A program made the translations under genes and the position numbers. The notes under the pieces were generated by a model, which had not been told where the DNA came from, made no database searches, and saw only the letters and a program-made list of their open reading frames with translations. This document shows, one piece after another, positions 26,277-34,474 of a stretch of 64,000 nt of DNA; the first letter of the stretch is position 1, and each line of letters starts with the position of its first letter. Source of the stretch: an uncultured Faecalibacterium sp. (lineage in GTDB: Bacteria > Bacillota > Clostridia > Oscillospirales > Ruminococcaceae); contig UQDV01000004.1 of assembly GCA_900539945.1 (NCBI GenBank), forward strand, positions 62,001-126,000. The letters run 5' to 3'.

Positions 26277-28013
26277 ATGGACGATTATCAGAACGAAGCG
26301 ATGCCGGTGGGTGCGGCGGAGGTGGCTGCGGCCACACAGACCCTGCAGCGTTACAAGGCCGGCAAGGCGGCACTGGACAGGCGCCTGGTGGACAACGAAC
26401 TGTGGTTCCGCATGGGGCACTGGAAGAACTACCAGAACCCCATGATGCCCGGCAAGGCGCAGCCCAGCAGTGGATGGCTGTTCAACAGCATCGCCAACAA
26501 GCACGCCGATGCCATGGACAACTACCCGGAACCCAATGTGCTGCCCCGTGCAGCGGACGATGAGGCAACCGCGCGGGCTCTTTCCAGCGTGCTGCCGGTG
26601 GTGCTGGAACAGGCAGATTACGAGCAGGTGTACAGCGACTGCTGGTGGCGCAAGCTCAAGCAGGGCACCGGGGTCACCGGTGTGTTCTGGGACCCGGCAG
26701 CCCGGGGCGGCGTGGGGGATATTGCGGTGCGGGCCATGAACTTGCTGATGCTCTACTGGGAGCCGGGCGTAGCGGACATCCAGGACTCACCGGATTTTTT
26801 CAGCCTGAGCCTGGAGGACACCGCACAGCTCACGGCCCGCTACCCGCAGCTGGCAGGCCACACCGCCGGGGTGCTGGATGTGCCCCGCTACATCCACGAG
26901 GACGGCGCGGACACCGCTTCCCGCAGTGTGGTGGTGGACTGGTACTATAAGCGCCCGGACGAAAGCGGCCGCATGGTGCTGCACTACTGCAAGTTCTGCA
27001 ACGGGGTGGTGCTGTACGCCAGCCAGAACGACCCGGCACTGACGCAGCGGGGCCTGTACGACCACGGGCAGTACCCCTTCGTATTCGATCCGCTGTTCAT
27101 GGAAGAGGACAGCCCGGCGGGTTTTGGCTACATCGACGTGATGAAGGATTGCCAGACCGCCATCGACCAGATGAACCATGCCATGGACGAGAACGTGCTG
27201 CTGTCGGCCCGGCAGCGCTATGTGCTCAGCGACACCGCCGGGGTCAACGAAGAAGAGCTGGCCGACCTGAGCCGGGACATCGTGCATGTGGTGGGCCGTC
27301 TGAACGACGACAGCTTCCGCCCGCTGCAGACGGCCGGTCTGCAGGGCAGCAGTCTGAGCTACCGTCAGAGCCGCATCGAGGAACTGAAGGAGATCAGCGG
27401 CAACCGCGACATGACCCAGGGCGGCACCACCGGCGGTGTGACGGCAGCCAGTGCCATTGCGGCCCTGCAGGAAGCCGGAAGCAAACTGAGCCGTGATATG
27501 CTCAAGAGCGCCTACCGGGCCTTCTCCCGCCAGTGCTGCCTGATGATCGAGCTGATGCGGCAGTTCTATGATGAACAGCGCATCTTCCGCATCGTGGGGC
27601 CCAGCGGTGAGAACCAGTTTTTGCCCTTCTCGGCGGCAGCCCTGCGCCCGCAGCCGGTGCGCGAGGTGGGCGGCGTGGAGCTGGGCAGCCGGGAGCCTAT
27701 TTTTGACATCGTGGTCAGCGCGGCCAAGAAGAGCACCTTCAGCCGCCTGAGCCAGAATGAGACGGCAAAGGAGTGCTATCAGCTGGGCTTTTTCGACCCC
27801 GCCAATGCCGACGCAGCCTTGGCGGCGCTGGAAATGATGGACTTTGAGGGCATCGAGAAAGTGCGCCAGCGGGTGCGGCAGAACGGCACACTGGCCCAGA
27901 AGCTGGCACAGCTGCAGCAGGTGGTCCCGCCGCAGACCGGCACCGGTGGTGCGGTGCTGCCCGGCAGTCTGCCGGTGGCCGCTGCGGCCCGCGCCATGAA
28001 CGTGAAACTGTAA
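26277..28013 (+). CDS. Phage portal protein (podovirus/P22-like)
   Basis: A 578-residue protein behind gaaggagaacg. It shows portal-type features: FNSIANKHADAMDNYPEPNVLPR near the N-terminus, an antiparallel core with WYYKRPDESGRMV, and a long helical stretch with ISGNRDMTQGGTTGGVTAASAI (about residues 370-395), which is shared with portal proteins of P22-like and N4-like Firmicute phages. The portal forms the ring at one capsid vertex through which terminase packages DNA. It lies between terL and the protease-scaffold gene. Confidence 0.88.
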   Translation: MDDYQNEAMPVGAAEVAAATQTLQRYKAGKAALDRRLVDNELWFRMGHWKNYQNPMMPGKAQPSSGWLFNSIANKHADAMDNYPEPNVLPRAADDEATARALSSVLPVVLEQADYEQVYSDCWWRKLKQGTGVTGVFWDPAARGGVGDIAVRAMNLLMLYWEPGVADIQDSPDFFSLSLEDTAQLTARYPQLAGHTAGVLDVPRYIHEDGADTASRSVVVDWYYKRPDESGRMVLHYCKFCNGVVLYASQNDPALTQRGLYDHGQYPFVFDPLFMEEDSPAGFGYIDVMKDCQTAIDQMNHAMDENVLLSARQRYVLSDTAGVNEEELADLSRDIVHVVGRLNDDSFRPLQTAGLQGSSLSYRQSRIEELKEISGNRDMTQGGTTGGVTAASAIAALQEAGSKLSRDMLKSAYRAFSRQCCLMIELMRQFYDEQRIFRIVGPSGENQFLPFSAAALRPQPVREVGGVELGSREPIFDIVVSAAKKSTFSRLSQNETAKECYQLGFFDPANADAALAALEMMDFEGIEKVRQRVRQNGTLAQKLAQLQQVVPPQTGTGGAVLPGSLPVAAAARAMNVKL

Positions 28014-28028
28014 GGAGGTGAAACAAGA

Positions 28029-28961
28029 ATGATGAAAGTATGTTACAGCGAGCTGGATGGCCCCGAGGGCCTGAGCTGCCGACTGGAGGCTGCCGGACAT
28101 GCAGGCTTTGCCCCTGCCGGGCAGGACATCGTGTGCGCCGGGGCAAGCACCCTGATGCAGGCACTGGTGTACCTGCTGGCCGGGGAAGAAAATGCCCGTG
28201 CCGACGCCTGGGAGGAACCGGACGGGCCGCGTCTGGCCGTGCAGGCCGACGCACCCTGTGCCGCATGGGTGCAGGGTGCCTTTGAGCTGGCCAAGGCGGG
28301 GTTCACCCTGCTGGCCGAGCGCTACCCGGACAATATCCGCTTTGCGGATGTGAGCCGCCGGGGCGAACAGAGCATGATGGACCTGCAGATGTTTGCAGAA
28401 GAGGCAGCGCCTGCGGCCCCGGCCCTGAGCCCGGCACAGGCCCGGCAGGCCGTTGCCTCCGGGACGATGGAACCGGGGGAGAAAACTGCGCAGCCGGTGC
28501 CGGAAGCAAAACCGGATCCGGAGCCGACCGAACCGGAGACGCCCCAGCCGGAGCTGCCCCGCCCGGCGGTGCCGCCCCTGCCGTTGCAGGCCCGAAACGC
28601 GGTGCGGGAGCTGCATGCCCGCTGGGCGGCTGAGGAAGCCGACCTGCGCCGCAGCCAGCCGGAGTTCCGCCTGCAGGAGGAGCTGAAGAACCCGGAGATG
28701 CGCCGCCTGATGCAGCTGCCCGGCATGCGGATGCGGGACGCCTACCGTCTGGCCCACTACGACGAGAGCCTGCACCGTGCGGCACAGGCCGTGGAGCAGG
28801 GCGTGGTGCAGCGCATCCAGCAGCGAGCCGCCCGCCCCGCAGAAAACGGCATCCGCCCCGGTGGTGCGGCCACGGTGCACCCGGATGTGGCCAGCATGAC
28901 CCGCGCCCAGCGCGAAGCTTTGGAGCGCCGTGTGCTGCACGGTGCTCAGATCGAACTGTAA
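28029..28961 (+). CDS. Prp-type cysteine protease fused to a capsid scaffold domain
   Basis: A 310-residue fusion. Residues 1-110 are a Prp (DUF464) protease: GHAGFAP with H24 and QDIVCAG with C36, the same 12-residue spacing as the catalytic pair of staphylococcal Prp, and a GAFELAKAGFTLLAERYPD C-terminal helix. Prp removes the N-terminal extension of ribosomal protein L27 and, in some staphylococcal phages, processes capsid proteins. Residues 116-123 read MMDLQMFA, resembling the Prp cleavage consensus (NLQFFA-like), exactly at the domain junction. Residues 125-310 are Ala/Pro/Glu/Gln-rich and helical, as in scaffolds. The capsid gene follows after 25 nt. Self-release followed by capsid processing is the inferred role. 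Confidence 0.85.
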   Translation: MMKVCYSELDGPEGLSCRLEAAGHAGFAPAGQDIVCAGASTLMQALVYLLAGEENARADAWEEPDGPRLAVQADAPCAAWVQGAFELAKAGFTLLAERYPDNIRFADVSRRGEQSMMDLQMFAEEAAPAAPALSPAQARQAVASGTMEPGEKTAQPVPEAKPDPEPTEPETPQPELPRPAVPPLPLQARNAVRELHARWAAEEADLRRSQPEFRLQEELKNPEMRRLMQLPGMRMRDAYRLAHYDESLHRAAQAVEQGVVQRIQQRAARPAENGIRPGGAATVHPDVASMTRAQREALERRVLHGAQIEL

Positions 28962-28986
28962 ACCCGACAAGAGAAAGGAAAAACGT

Positions 28987-29985
28987 ATGATGAACTTCAA
29001 CATCCAGCTGTTTGCCGACAACCTGCAGAACACCACGGCCACCATGTCCAAGGAGATGAAGACCTTCTATGAGAAGCGTCTCATCGACCAGGCAGAGCCG
29101 CGTCTGGTGCATGACCAGTTCGCGGATTACTACCCGGTGCCCCAGAACGGCGGCAAGACCATCGAGTTCCGCAAGTACGACAGCCTGCCCAAGGCCACCA
29201 CGCCCCTGACCGAGGGCGTGACCCCCAACGGTCAGGCCCTGAACGTGACCACCATCACCAGCGACCTGCACCAGTACGGCGGCTGGACCCCGCTGACCGA
29301 CGTGCTGCAGATGACCGCCATTGACAACAACGTGGTGCAGGCCACCCGTGTGCTGGCCAGCCAGGCGGGCCGTACCATGGACAGCATCACCCGCGATGTG
29401 CTGGCCGGCGGCACCAATGTGATCTATGCACCCAAGCAGGCCGCCGACGGCACCGAGACCGCCGTGACCAGCCGCAAGACGCTGGACAAGAGCTGTACCC
29501 TGACCCCCAAGCTGTTCTTCCAGGCAGCGGCCCAGCTGGGTGCCATGAACGCCGACCCCATCGGCGACAGCTATATTGCCATCATCCACCCCTATGCGGC
29601 CTACGACCTCAAGACCTGCAAGGAGTTCATTGAGGTGCATAAGTACGCCGACCCGGACACCATGTTCCGCGGCGAGATCGGTAAGCTGGGCAACATCCGC
29701 TTCATCGAGACCAGCGAGGCCAAGATCTGGAAGGATGAGACCTGCCCCACCGGCTTGGCGGTGTTCGGCACCCTGGTGCTGGGTGCCCATGCCTACGGTG
29801 TGACCGAGCTGGAGGGCGGCGGCCTGGAGCACATCGTCAAGCAGCTGGGCTACGGCGACGACCCGCTGAACCAGCGCGCTTCGGTGGGCTGGAAGGGCAT
29901 GCGTGCTGCCGAACGTCTGGTGGAGCAGTACATGGTGCGCATCGAGAGCGTGTCCAGCTACTCGGCCAACGCCGCCGCAAACTGA
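28987..29985 (+). CDS. Major capsid protein, N4-gp56-like family
   Basis: A 332-residue protein starting at ATG 28987 behind gagaaaggaaa. Its N-terminus, MMNFNIQLFADN, carries a Prp-type cleavage motif (NIQLFA), so mature protein would begin at D11. The body matches the N4-gp56 capsid family: GGKTIEFRKYDSLP, TTITSDLHQYGGWTPLTD, and a C-terminal part with TGLAVFGTLVLGAHAYGV. It assembles the HK97-fold shell. The protease-scaffold is encoded immediately upstream, and a small gene follows after 13 nt. Confidence 0.9.
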   Translation: MMNFNIQLFADNLQNTTATMSKEMKTFYEKRLIDQAEPRLVHDQFADYYPVPQNGGKTIEFRKYDSLPKATTPLTEGVTPNGQALNVTTITSDLHQYGGWTPLTDVLQMTAIDNNVVQATRVLASQAGRTMDSITRDVLAGGTNVIYAPKQAADGTETAVTSRKTLDKSCTLTPKLFFQAAAQLGAMNADPIGDSYIAIIHPYAAYDLKTCKEFIEVHKYADPDTMFRGEIGKLGNIRFIETSEAKIWKDETCPTGLAVFGTLVLGAHAYGVTELEGGGLEHIVKQLGYGDDPLNQRASVGWKGMRAAERLVEQYMVRIESVSSYSANAAAN

Positions 29986-29998
29986 GGAGGTGTGCAGG

Positions 29999-30211
29999 AT
30001 GACAGAAAAGAACGTGCGCATCCGGTTGTTCAAGGACAACAGCCGCTATAAGGGCGACCTGTTCGTCAGCGTGAACGGCGTGAACTACAAGATCCGCCGC
30101 GGTGTGGAAGTGGAGGTGCCGCCCGAAGTGGCGGAGGTGCTGGAACACAGCCAGATGCAGGACGAGCGCACCGCTGCCCGCATTGCGGCAGCGGAGAACG
30201 CGGCACAGTAA
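29999..30211 (+). CDS. Small head protein candidate
   Basis: A 70-residue protein starting at ATG 29999 behind tgaggaggtgtgcagg. A beta-rich core (VRIRLFKDNSRYKGDLFVSV, NYKIRRGVEVEVPPEVAEVL) is followed by a charged helix. Its position directly after the capsid gene suggests a capsid-associated or decoration role. The family is not recognised. Confidence 0.6.
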   Translation: MTEKNVRIRLFKDNSRYKGDLFVSVNGVNYKIRRGVEVEVPPEVAEVLEHSQMQDERTAARIAAAENAAQ

Positions 30212-30224
30212 GCAACAGGACCGG

Positions 30225-30258
30225 AGCCCGGCAGGGAGATGCCCCGCCGGGCTTTTTT
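30225..30258 (+). terminator. Terminator after the small head protein gene
   Basis: AGCCCGGC and GCCGGGCT form a stem around a GGGAGATGCCCC loop region, followed by TTTTTT. It may separate high-level capsid expression from the tail genes. Confidence 0.85.
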
Positions 30259-30276
30259 GAAAAGGAGCGTGGAACG

Positions 30277-30660
30277 ATGACAGTAGGACAGGCGCTGGAA
30301 CGCGCCGAGGAACTGCGGCCCGGCAGCCGTGTGTCCGTGCACACCCGGCAGGAGTGGCTGCGGGAAGCAGACGGCATGCTGCGGGAACGCTTTTTCAAGG
30401 CCAGTGATACGGATGCTTTTGACACCGTGGGAGCGGACCGGGCCTGGGACGATGGCCTGCAGGACGAGGATGTGCTGCTGGCCCCGGCCCCCTTTGATGC
30501 CCTGTACCCGCATTACCTGTGCGCCATGACCGATGCCGCACTGGGCGAGACCGACCGTTACGCCGGGGAGCAGGCACAGTACAATGGCATTCTGGCAGAG
30601 CTTGCGGCCTGGCTGCGCCGGACCTATCCGCCGCGAGCCTGCACCCGCTGGCAGTGGTGA
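30277..30660 (+). CDS. Head-tail connector-size protein
   Basis: A 127-residue protein behind aaaaggagcgtggaacg. It is mostly helical and acidic (MTVGQALERAEELRPGSRVS, a GDEDVLLAPAPFDALYPHYL-like middle, C-terminal WLRRTYPPRACTRWQW). The position between capsid and tail-hub genes, and the pattern with DALYPHYLCAMTDAALGE, fit phage adaptor/connector proteins such as P22 gp4-like factors. The assignment is contextual. Confidence 0.5.
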   Translation: MTVGQALERAEELRPGSRVSVHTRQEWLREADGMLRERFFKASDTDAFDTVGADRAWDDGLQDEDVLLAPAPFDALYPHYLCAMTDAALGETDRYAGEQAQYNGILAELAAWLRRTYPPRACTRWQW

Positions 30661-30673
30661 AAGGAGGGATAAG

Positions 30674-32572
30674 ATGGTTCTGGCGAACCGGACCAGAGTC
30701 CAGAACAGCCGCACCCTGCTGCGGGCCTTCGGGGGCCTGAACGAGGGCTACGGCTGCTCCGAGGCAGAGTACAGTGCGGGGATCAATTTTTCATCCCGGG
30801 ATTTCCCGGCGCTGAGCACCCGCAAGCCCCGCCGGAAGCTGCGGACCCTCACCGGCCTGAATGGGATGTACCACCTGAACGGGCTGCTGACCGTCTGCGG
30901 GAAAGACCTGGTGTACACTCCGGACGACGGCGGGGAGACCGTGACCTGCACCGATGCGGTGGCCGACAGCAAAAAGGCGCTGGTGGGTCTTGGTACGAAA
31001 ATTTTGATCTTTCCGGACAAGGTCGCCTTTGATACGGCAGACGGCAGCGTTTCGGCGCTGGGAGCCTGCTGGAAAGCGGAGGGCCAGAGCGTGGAGTTTG
31101 CTCCCTGCGATGCGGATGGCAGGACCTACACGCCCACAGGCGTGGGCCGGGAAGAGCCGGAAAGCCCGGCGGACGGGCAGATCTTCCTGAAGGTGGAGGA
31201 CGAAGAGCACCCCTGGCGGTACGATGGAACATTGGAAGTGTACAGCGCGGCGTCCGGCAACTGGACGGCGCTGCCGCTGGACTATTGCCGCATCACGGCG
31301 GCCGGTGCGCAGGAAATGTTCCGCCAGTGGGACACGGTGACCGTGCAGGGCACGGCGGCAAAGCAGGCCGGACAGTGGGAAGCACTGGACGGGGACTGCG
31401 TGGTGTATGCCGTCACGGAGAACAGCCTGTGCGTGCGTGCCGACCCGGCGGGTGACTATTTTTACGGCACACTGGTGCAGGGGACCGATGCGGCCCAGTG
31501 GACCAGCCTGGACGGCAGCCAGACCCGCAGCATCGCGGCGGAACAGACCGTGCAGCTGGAACGCCGGGTGCCGGACCTGGACTTCGTGACCGAATGCGAC
31601 AACCGGGTGTGGGGCTGCAGCAGCCGGGAAAATGTGATCTACGCCTGCAAGCTGGGCGACCCTACCAACTGGTTTTCCTATCGGGGCATTGCGGCGGACA
31701 GCTATGCGGTGACGGTGGGCAGCGACGGAGCCTTTACCGGCGCGGCCACCTGCATGGGCTATGCGTTGTTCTTCAAGGAGAACACCCTGCACAAGCTGTG
31801 CGGCACAAAGCCCTCGGATTTTCAGCTCACCTCCCTGCGCTGCCGGGGCGTGGCCAAGAATGCGGCCCGCAGCCTGTGCGTGCTGAACGAGACGCTGTAT
31901 TACCTCTCGCCGGATGGGGTCATGGCGTGGGACGGCAGCATCCCCACCAAGGTGTCGGCGGTGTTGGACGCCAGCCGGCTGGCCAACGTGCAGAGCGCTG
32001 TGGGCGGTGCGCTGGACGGCCGGTATTATCTGCACATCTCCCGCACGGCCGGGACCCAGGGGCAGACCCGGCTGCTGGTGTATGACACCGAACGCGGGCT
32101 CTGGCACGAAGAGGATGTATGCTCCTGCGACATGGCCAGCACCGGCGGCCAGCTGTATCTGTGGGACGGGCAGGCCCTGTGGGCGGCAGATCCCAGCCGG
32201 GAGAGCGACTGGCAGAGCACCGAAGGTGTGGAACAGCAGGTGTCGTTTGAGCTGGTGACCGGTGACATCGGGCAGGACGGGGCGGAACAGCGGTATCTGT
32301 CGCGGCTGACGCTGCGGCTGGATGCGGCCTGTGCCAGCACGGTGGAGGTAGCGCTGAGCTATGACGGCGGCCCATGGGAGACAGTGGCAAGCCTGACCGC
32401 CCGGGAGGCCCGCCGCAGCTATGACCTGCCGCTGGTGCCCCGGCGGCACAGCACCCTGCGGCTGCGCCTGCGGGGCAAAGGGCAGATCACCCTGCGCAGT
32501 CTGGCGAAGAATCTGGCCGCGGCCAAAGGCGGCCTTGTGGAAGAACAGGAGGAAGCAACATGGCAAGTGTGA
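30674..32572 (+). CDS. Large tail/stopper protein, beta-propeller-like
   Basis: A 632-residue protein from ATG 30674 (aaaggagggataag). It has a basic N-terminal arm (RDFPALSTRKPRRKLRTL), then repeated beta blades: NGLLTVCGKDLVYTPDDG, DNRVWGCSSRENVIYACKLG, NETLYYLSPDGVMAWDG and GGQLYLWDGQALWAAD. This pattern resembles the packaged-DNA stabilisation (P22 gp10) and tail-hub proteins of podoviruses. No enzymatic motif is seen. Cysteine content is unusually high. The stop overlaps the next small gene by 13 nt. Confidence 0.6.
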   Translation: MVLANRTRVQNSRTLLRAFGGLNEGYGCSEAEYSAGINFSSRDFPALSTRKPRRKLRTLTGLNGMYHLNGLLTVCGKDLVYTPDDGGETVTCTDAVADSKKALVGLGTKILIFPDKVAFDTADGSVSALGACWKAEGQSVEFAPCDADGRTYTPTGVGREEPESPADGQIFLKVEDEEHPWRYDGTLEVYSAASGNWTALPLDYCRITAAGAQEMFRQWDTVTVQGTAAKQAGQWEALDGDCVVYAVTENSLCVRADPAGDYFYGTLVQGTDAAQWTSLDGSQTRSIAAEQTVQLERRVPDLDFVTECDNRVWGCSSRENVIYACKLGDPTNWFSYRGIAADSYAVTVGSDGAFTGAATCMGYALFFKENTLHKLCGTKPSDFQLTSLRCRGVAKNAARSLCVLNETLYYLSPDGVMAWDGSIPTKVSAVLDASRLANVQSAVGGALDGRYYLHISRTAGTQGQTRLLVYDTERGLWHEEDVCSCDMASTGGQLYLWDGQALWAADPSRESDWQSTEGVEQQVSFELVTGDIGQDGAEQRYLSRLTLRLDAACASTVEVALSYDGGPWETVASLTAREARRSYDLPLVPRRHSTLRLRLRGKGQITLRSLAKNLAAAKGGLVEEQEEATWQV

Positions 32573-32745
32573 ACGGTCTGAACCGGTTGGGCCTGCCGAA
32601 GTTGAGCGAAAACATGGACCCGGAGGACGCAAGAGCGCTGCGCAGCTACCTGTACCAGATGCAGGAACAGCTGCAGTATGTACTGACCAATCTGGACGTA
32701 GAAAACTTGTCGGAGGAGCTGCGCACCCGGTTGAATTCGTTGTAA
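32560..32745 (+). CDS. Small helical phage protein
   Basis: A 61-residue protein (site aacaggaggaagcaac). An N-terminal LNRLGLPKLSENMDPEDARA is followed by a coiled-coil-like helix RSYLYQMQEQLQYVLTNLDVE. It overlaps the upstream gene by 13 nt and is followed after 16 nt by the ejection-like gene. The function is unknown; it may be a tail or chaperone component. Confidence 0.6.
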   Translation: MASVNGLNRLGLPKLSENMDPEDARALRSYLYQMQEQLQYVLTNLDVENLSEELRTRLNSL

Positions 32746-32761
32746 AAGAAAGGAGAAGAGC

Positions 32762-34057
32762 ATGGCGACCAAAAAGAAAGAGGAAGAGCTGGCAGCGCCG
32801 GAGGCGCAGAGCGGTTATGACACCAGCGGCCTGGAAAACCGACAGCAGGTGGAAGAGGCCATGGCAGGGGCCGGTTACCGCCCCGGCCAGAGCGTGACCA
32901 ACGCCGCAAACGCGCTGAAGGAGTGGCAGGACAAGCGCCCGGAGGCGTACCAGAGTAGCTACCAGGGCCGCATCAATGAGGTGCTGGACCGCCTGCTGGC
33001 ACGGGAGAATTTTGCCTACAGCTATACGCAGGACCCGCTGTACCGGCAGTACGCCCAGCAGTACACCCAGAACGCCCACAACGCCAGTGCCGATGCTGCT
33101 GCGCAGGCGGCAGCCCTGACCGGCGGTTACGGCTCCAGCTATGCGGCCAGTGCGGCACAACAGGCCTACCAGCAGCAGATCGGTGCGCTGAACGAGGCCA
33201 TCCCCAGCCTGTACAGTCTGGCACTGGACACCTACACCAGCGGCGGCGATGAGCTGGTATCGCGGCTGGACCAGCTGAACGCCCAGGAACAGAGTGCGCA
33301 GGAGCAGTACGACCGGCAGCTCTCAGATTACTACACCCAGCTGCAGCAGAAAGGGGAGGACTACAACAACGCCTACGCGCAGGATTACGGGCAGTATCAG
33401 GACTATCTGAGCCGTCTGGACACCCTGCACGGCTACTATACTGCGCAGGAACAGGCACAGGCCAGCCGCCGCCAGCAGACCTTCAACGGCATCATGACCG
33501 TGCTGGGGGTCATCGGGGATGCGATCCAGCTGGCCATCAGCGGCACCACCGGCATCGGCTCGCTGGCGGGCAGCCTGCTGAACACCGGGTACAACATCGT
33601 GTCCGGCACCCGCGCCTACGAGGCCGACCGTGCCGACACGGCATGGAACCAGCAGATGCAGGAAAAGCAGCGGCAGGACAGTTTGACCCAGCAGCGCTAC
33701 GAGAACGAGGCCAGCGAGCGCGCCTATCAGGATGCGCTGAAGCAGCAGGCCTTCAACAACAGCGTTACCTCGGAAAAGCTGAACATTGCCAAGGGCGAGT
33801 GGGCGCTCAAGCAGTCCAATGCGCAGGCAAAGGCCAGCCGTGCGGCGGGCAATGCGGCCGCAAAAAGCAGGGGCAGCGGCAAGGCATCGGGGAGCGCTGC
33901 GGGAACGAATGCGCTGAAGGGCAGCAGCGTGGTGCCCTTTACGGCGGCACTGCTGCGCAGCCGTGGCAAGAGTGACACGTCCATTGCCAATGCCCTGCAG
34001 AAAGAGGGCTACACCACCAGCGAGATCGCAAAGATCCTGCAGCAGATGAACCAGTAA
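32762..34057 (+). CDS. Internal/ejection-like phage protein
   Basis: A 431-residue low-complexity protein rich in Gln, Ala, Ser and Tyr. Residues 1-230 form long helices with YAQQYTQNAHNASADAAAQA-type repeats. Residues about 238-285 are glycine-rich and hydrophobic (IMTVLGVIGDAIQLAISG, GSLAGSLLNTGYN), a possible membrane-active segment. The tail is basic and Gly/Ser-rich, and the last 40 residues (GKSDTSIANALQKEGYTTSE) look like a small helical domain. This resembles podovirus DNA-ejection proteins by composition. It is the last gene of the cassette. Confidence 0.5.
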   Translation: MATKKKEEELAAPEAQSGYDTSGLENRQQVEEAMAGAGYRPGQSVTNAANALKEWQDKRPEAYQSSYQGRINEVLDRLLARENFAYSYTQDPLYRQYAQQYTQNAHNASADAAAQAAALTGGYGSSYAASAAQQAYQQQIGALNEAIPSLYSLALDTYTSGGDELVSRLDQLNAQEQSAQEQYDRQLSDYYTQLQQKGEDYNNAYAQDYGQYQDYLSRLDTLHGYYTAQEQAQASRRQQTFNGIMTVLGVIGDAIQLAISGTTGIGSLAGSLLNTGYNIVSGTRAYEADRADTAWNQQMQEKQRQDSLTQQRYENEASERAYQDALKQQAFNNSVTSEKLNIAKGEWALKQSNAQAKASRAAGNAAAKSRGSGKASGSAAGTNALKGSSVVPFTAALLRSRGKSDTSIANALQKEGYTTSEIAKILQQMNQ

Positions 34058-34064
34058 GAGAAAA

Positions 34065-34100
34065 AGCGGAGGCGTCCATCAAATGATGGACGCCTCCGCT
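34065..34100. terminator. Perfect 16-bp hairpin closing the capsid cassette
   Basis: AGCGGAGGCGTCCATC, loop AAAT, GATGGACGCCTCCGCT. There is no T-run on the plus strand; on the minus strand CTTTTTCTC follows, so the T-rich side faces left. Confidence 0.7.
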
Positions 34101-34117
34101 GCTGTATCTGTGATTTT

Positions 34118-34148
34118 GGGTTCGAGCCCACTGGGCACCCCACCAAAG
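34118..34148 (+). repeat. tRNA-His 3'-end remnant 1 (att-like)
   Basis: GGGTTCGAGCCCACTGGGCA and the following CCCCACCAAAG copy the T-arm, acceptor and downstream bases of the intact tRNA-His at 34316, in the opposite orientation and with one base difference. Such 3'-end copies are typical footprints of integrative elements. Confidence 0.75.
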
Positions 34149-34157
34149 AGAGCGGGA

Positions 34158-34258
34158 CCCCGGTAGACATTCCTGATGGTTGGGACCCGCGCACTAACAA
34201 ACAGCCCAATGGGCTGTTTGTTGCCCTGCCTGCGGCAGTGCCGTGCTTTTCGAGTCCC
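34158..34258 (-). repeat. Structured repeat, copy 2 (three-stem element)
   Basis: On the minus strand it runs from GGGACTCGAA through CTGCC-gca-GGCAG and AACAAACAGCCCA-t-TGGGCTGTTTGTT hairpins to GCGGGTCCCAACC and AGGAATGTCTACCGGGG. The layout equals copy 1 at 12305-12404 but stem bases differ in a pair-preserving way. Its TTCGAGTCCC end merges directly with a tRNA-His 3' end. Confidence 0.75.
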
Positions 34259-34343
34259 ACTGGGCACCCCACCAAAGAAAAAATCCGCCGTTGCAAAGCA
34301 ACAGCGGATTTTTGGTGGGGTGCCCAGTGGGACTCGAACCCAC
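34249..34343. repeat. Long palindrome built from tRNA-His 3' end and its downstream hairpin
   Basis: Left arm 34249-34296 (TTCGAGTCCCACTGGGCACC onward) is the near-perfect reverse complement of the right arm 34297-34341, which is the 3' end of the functional tRNA-His plus downstream bases. The centre ATCCGC-CGTTGC-aaa-GCAAC-a-GCGGAT is followed on the minus strand by a T-run, so the centre acts as the tRNA terminator. Confidence 0.8.
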
Positions 34344-34393
34344 GGTCTCCAGATCCACAATCTGGCGCGTTAACCGACTACGCTATGGGCACC
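34316..34393 (-). tRNA. tRNA-His (GTG)
   Basis: Read on the minus strand, a full cloverleaf: acceptor GTGCCCA/TGGGCAC with the extra 5' G(-1) pairing C73 that is typical of tRNA-His, D-arm TAGCGTAGTCGGTTAACGC, anticodon stem CCAGA/TCTGG with loop TTGTGGA (anticodon GTG), T-arm GTGGGTTCGAGTCCCAC, and encoded CCA. Confidence 0.95.
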
Positions 34394-34400
34394 ACATAGA

Positions 34401-34474
<74 letters not shown>

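Noticed and set aside
26787..29051. A 754-codon minus-strand frame opposite portal, protease and capsid genes
   Set aside because: It is a shadow of three recognised phage genes with no start signal of its own.
24535..34057. Complete prophage
   Set aside because: No integrase, repressor, replication, lysis or receptor-binding genes exist in the region, and the flanks are host genes.
34158..34258. A further intact tRNA gene within the structured repeat
   Set aside because: It has a T-arm-like end but no acceptor stem, D-arm or anticodon arm that would make a cloverleaf.
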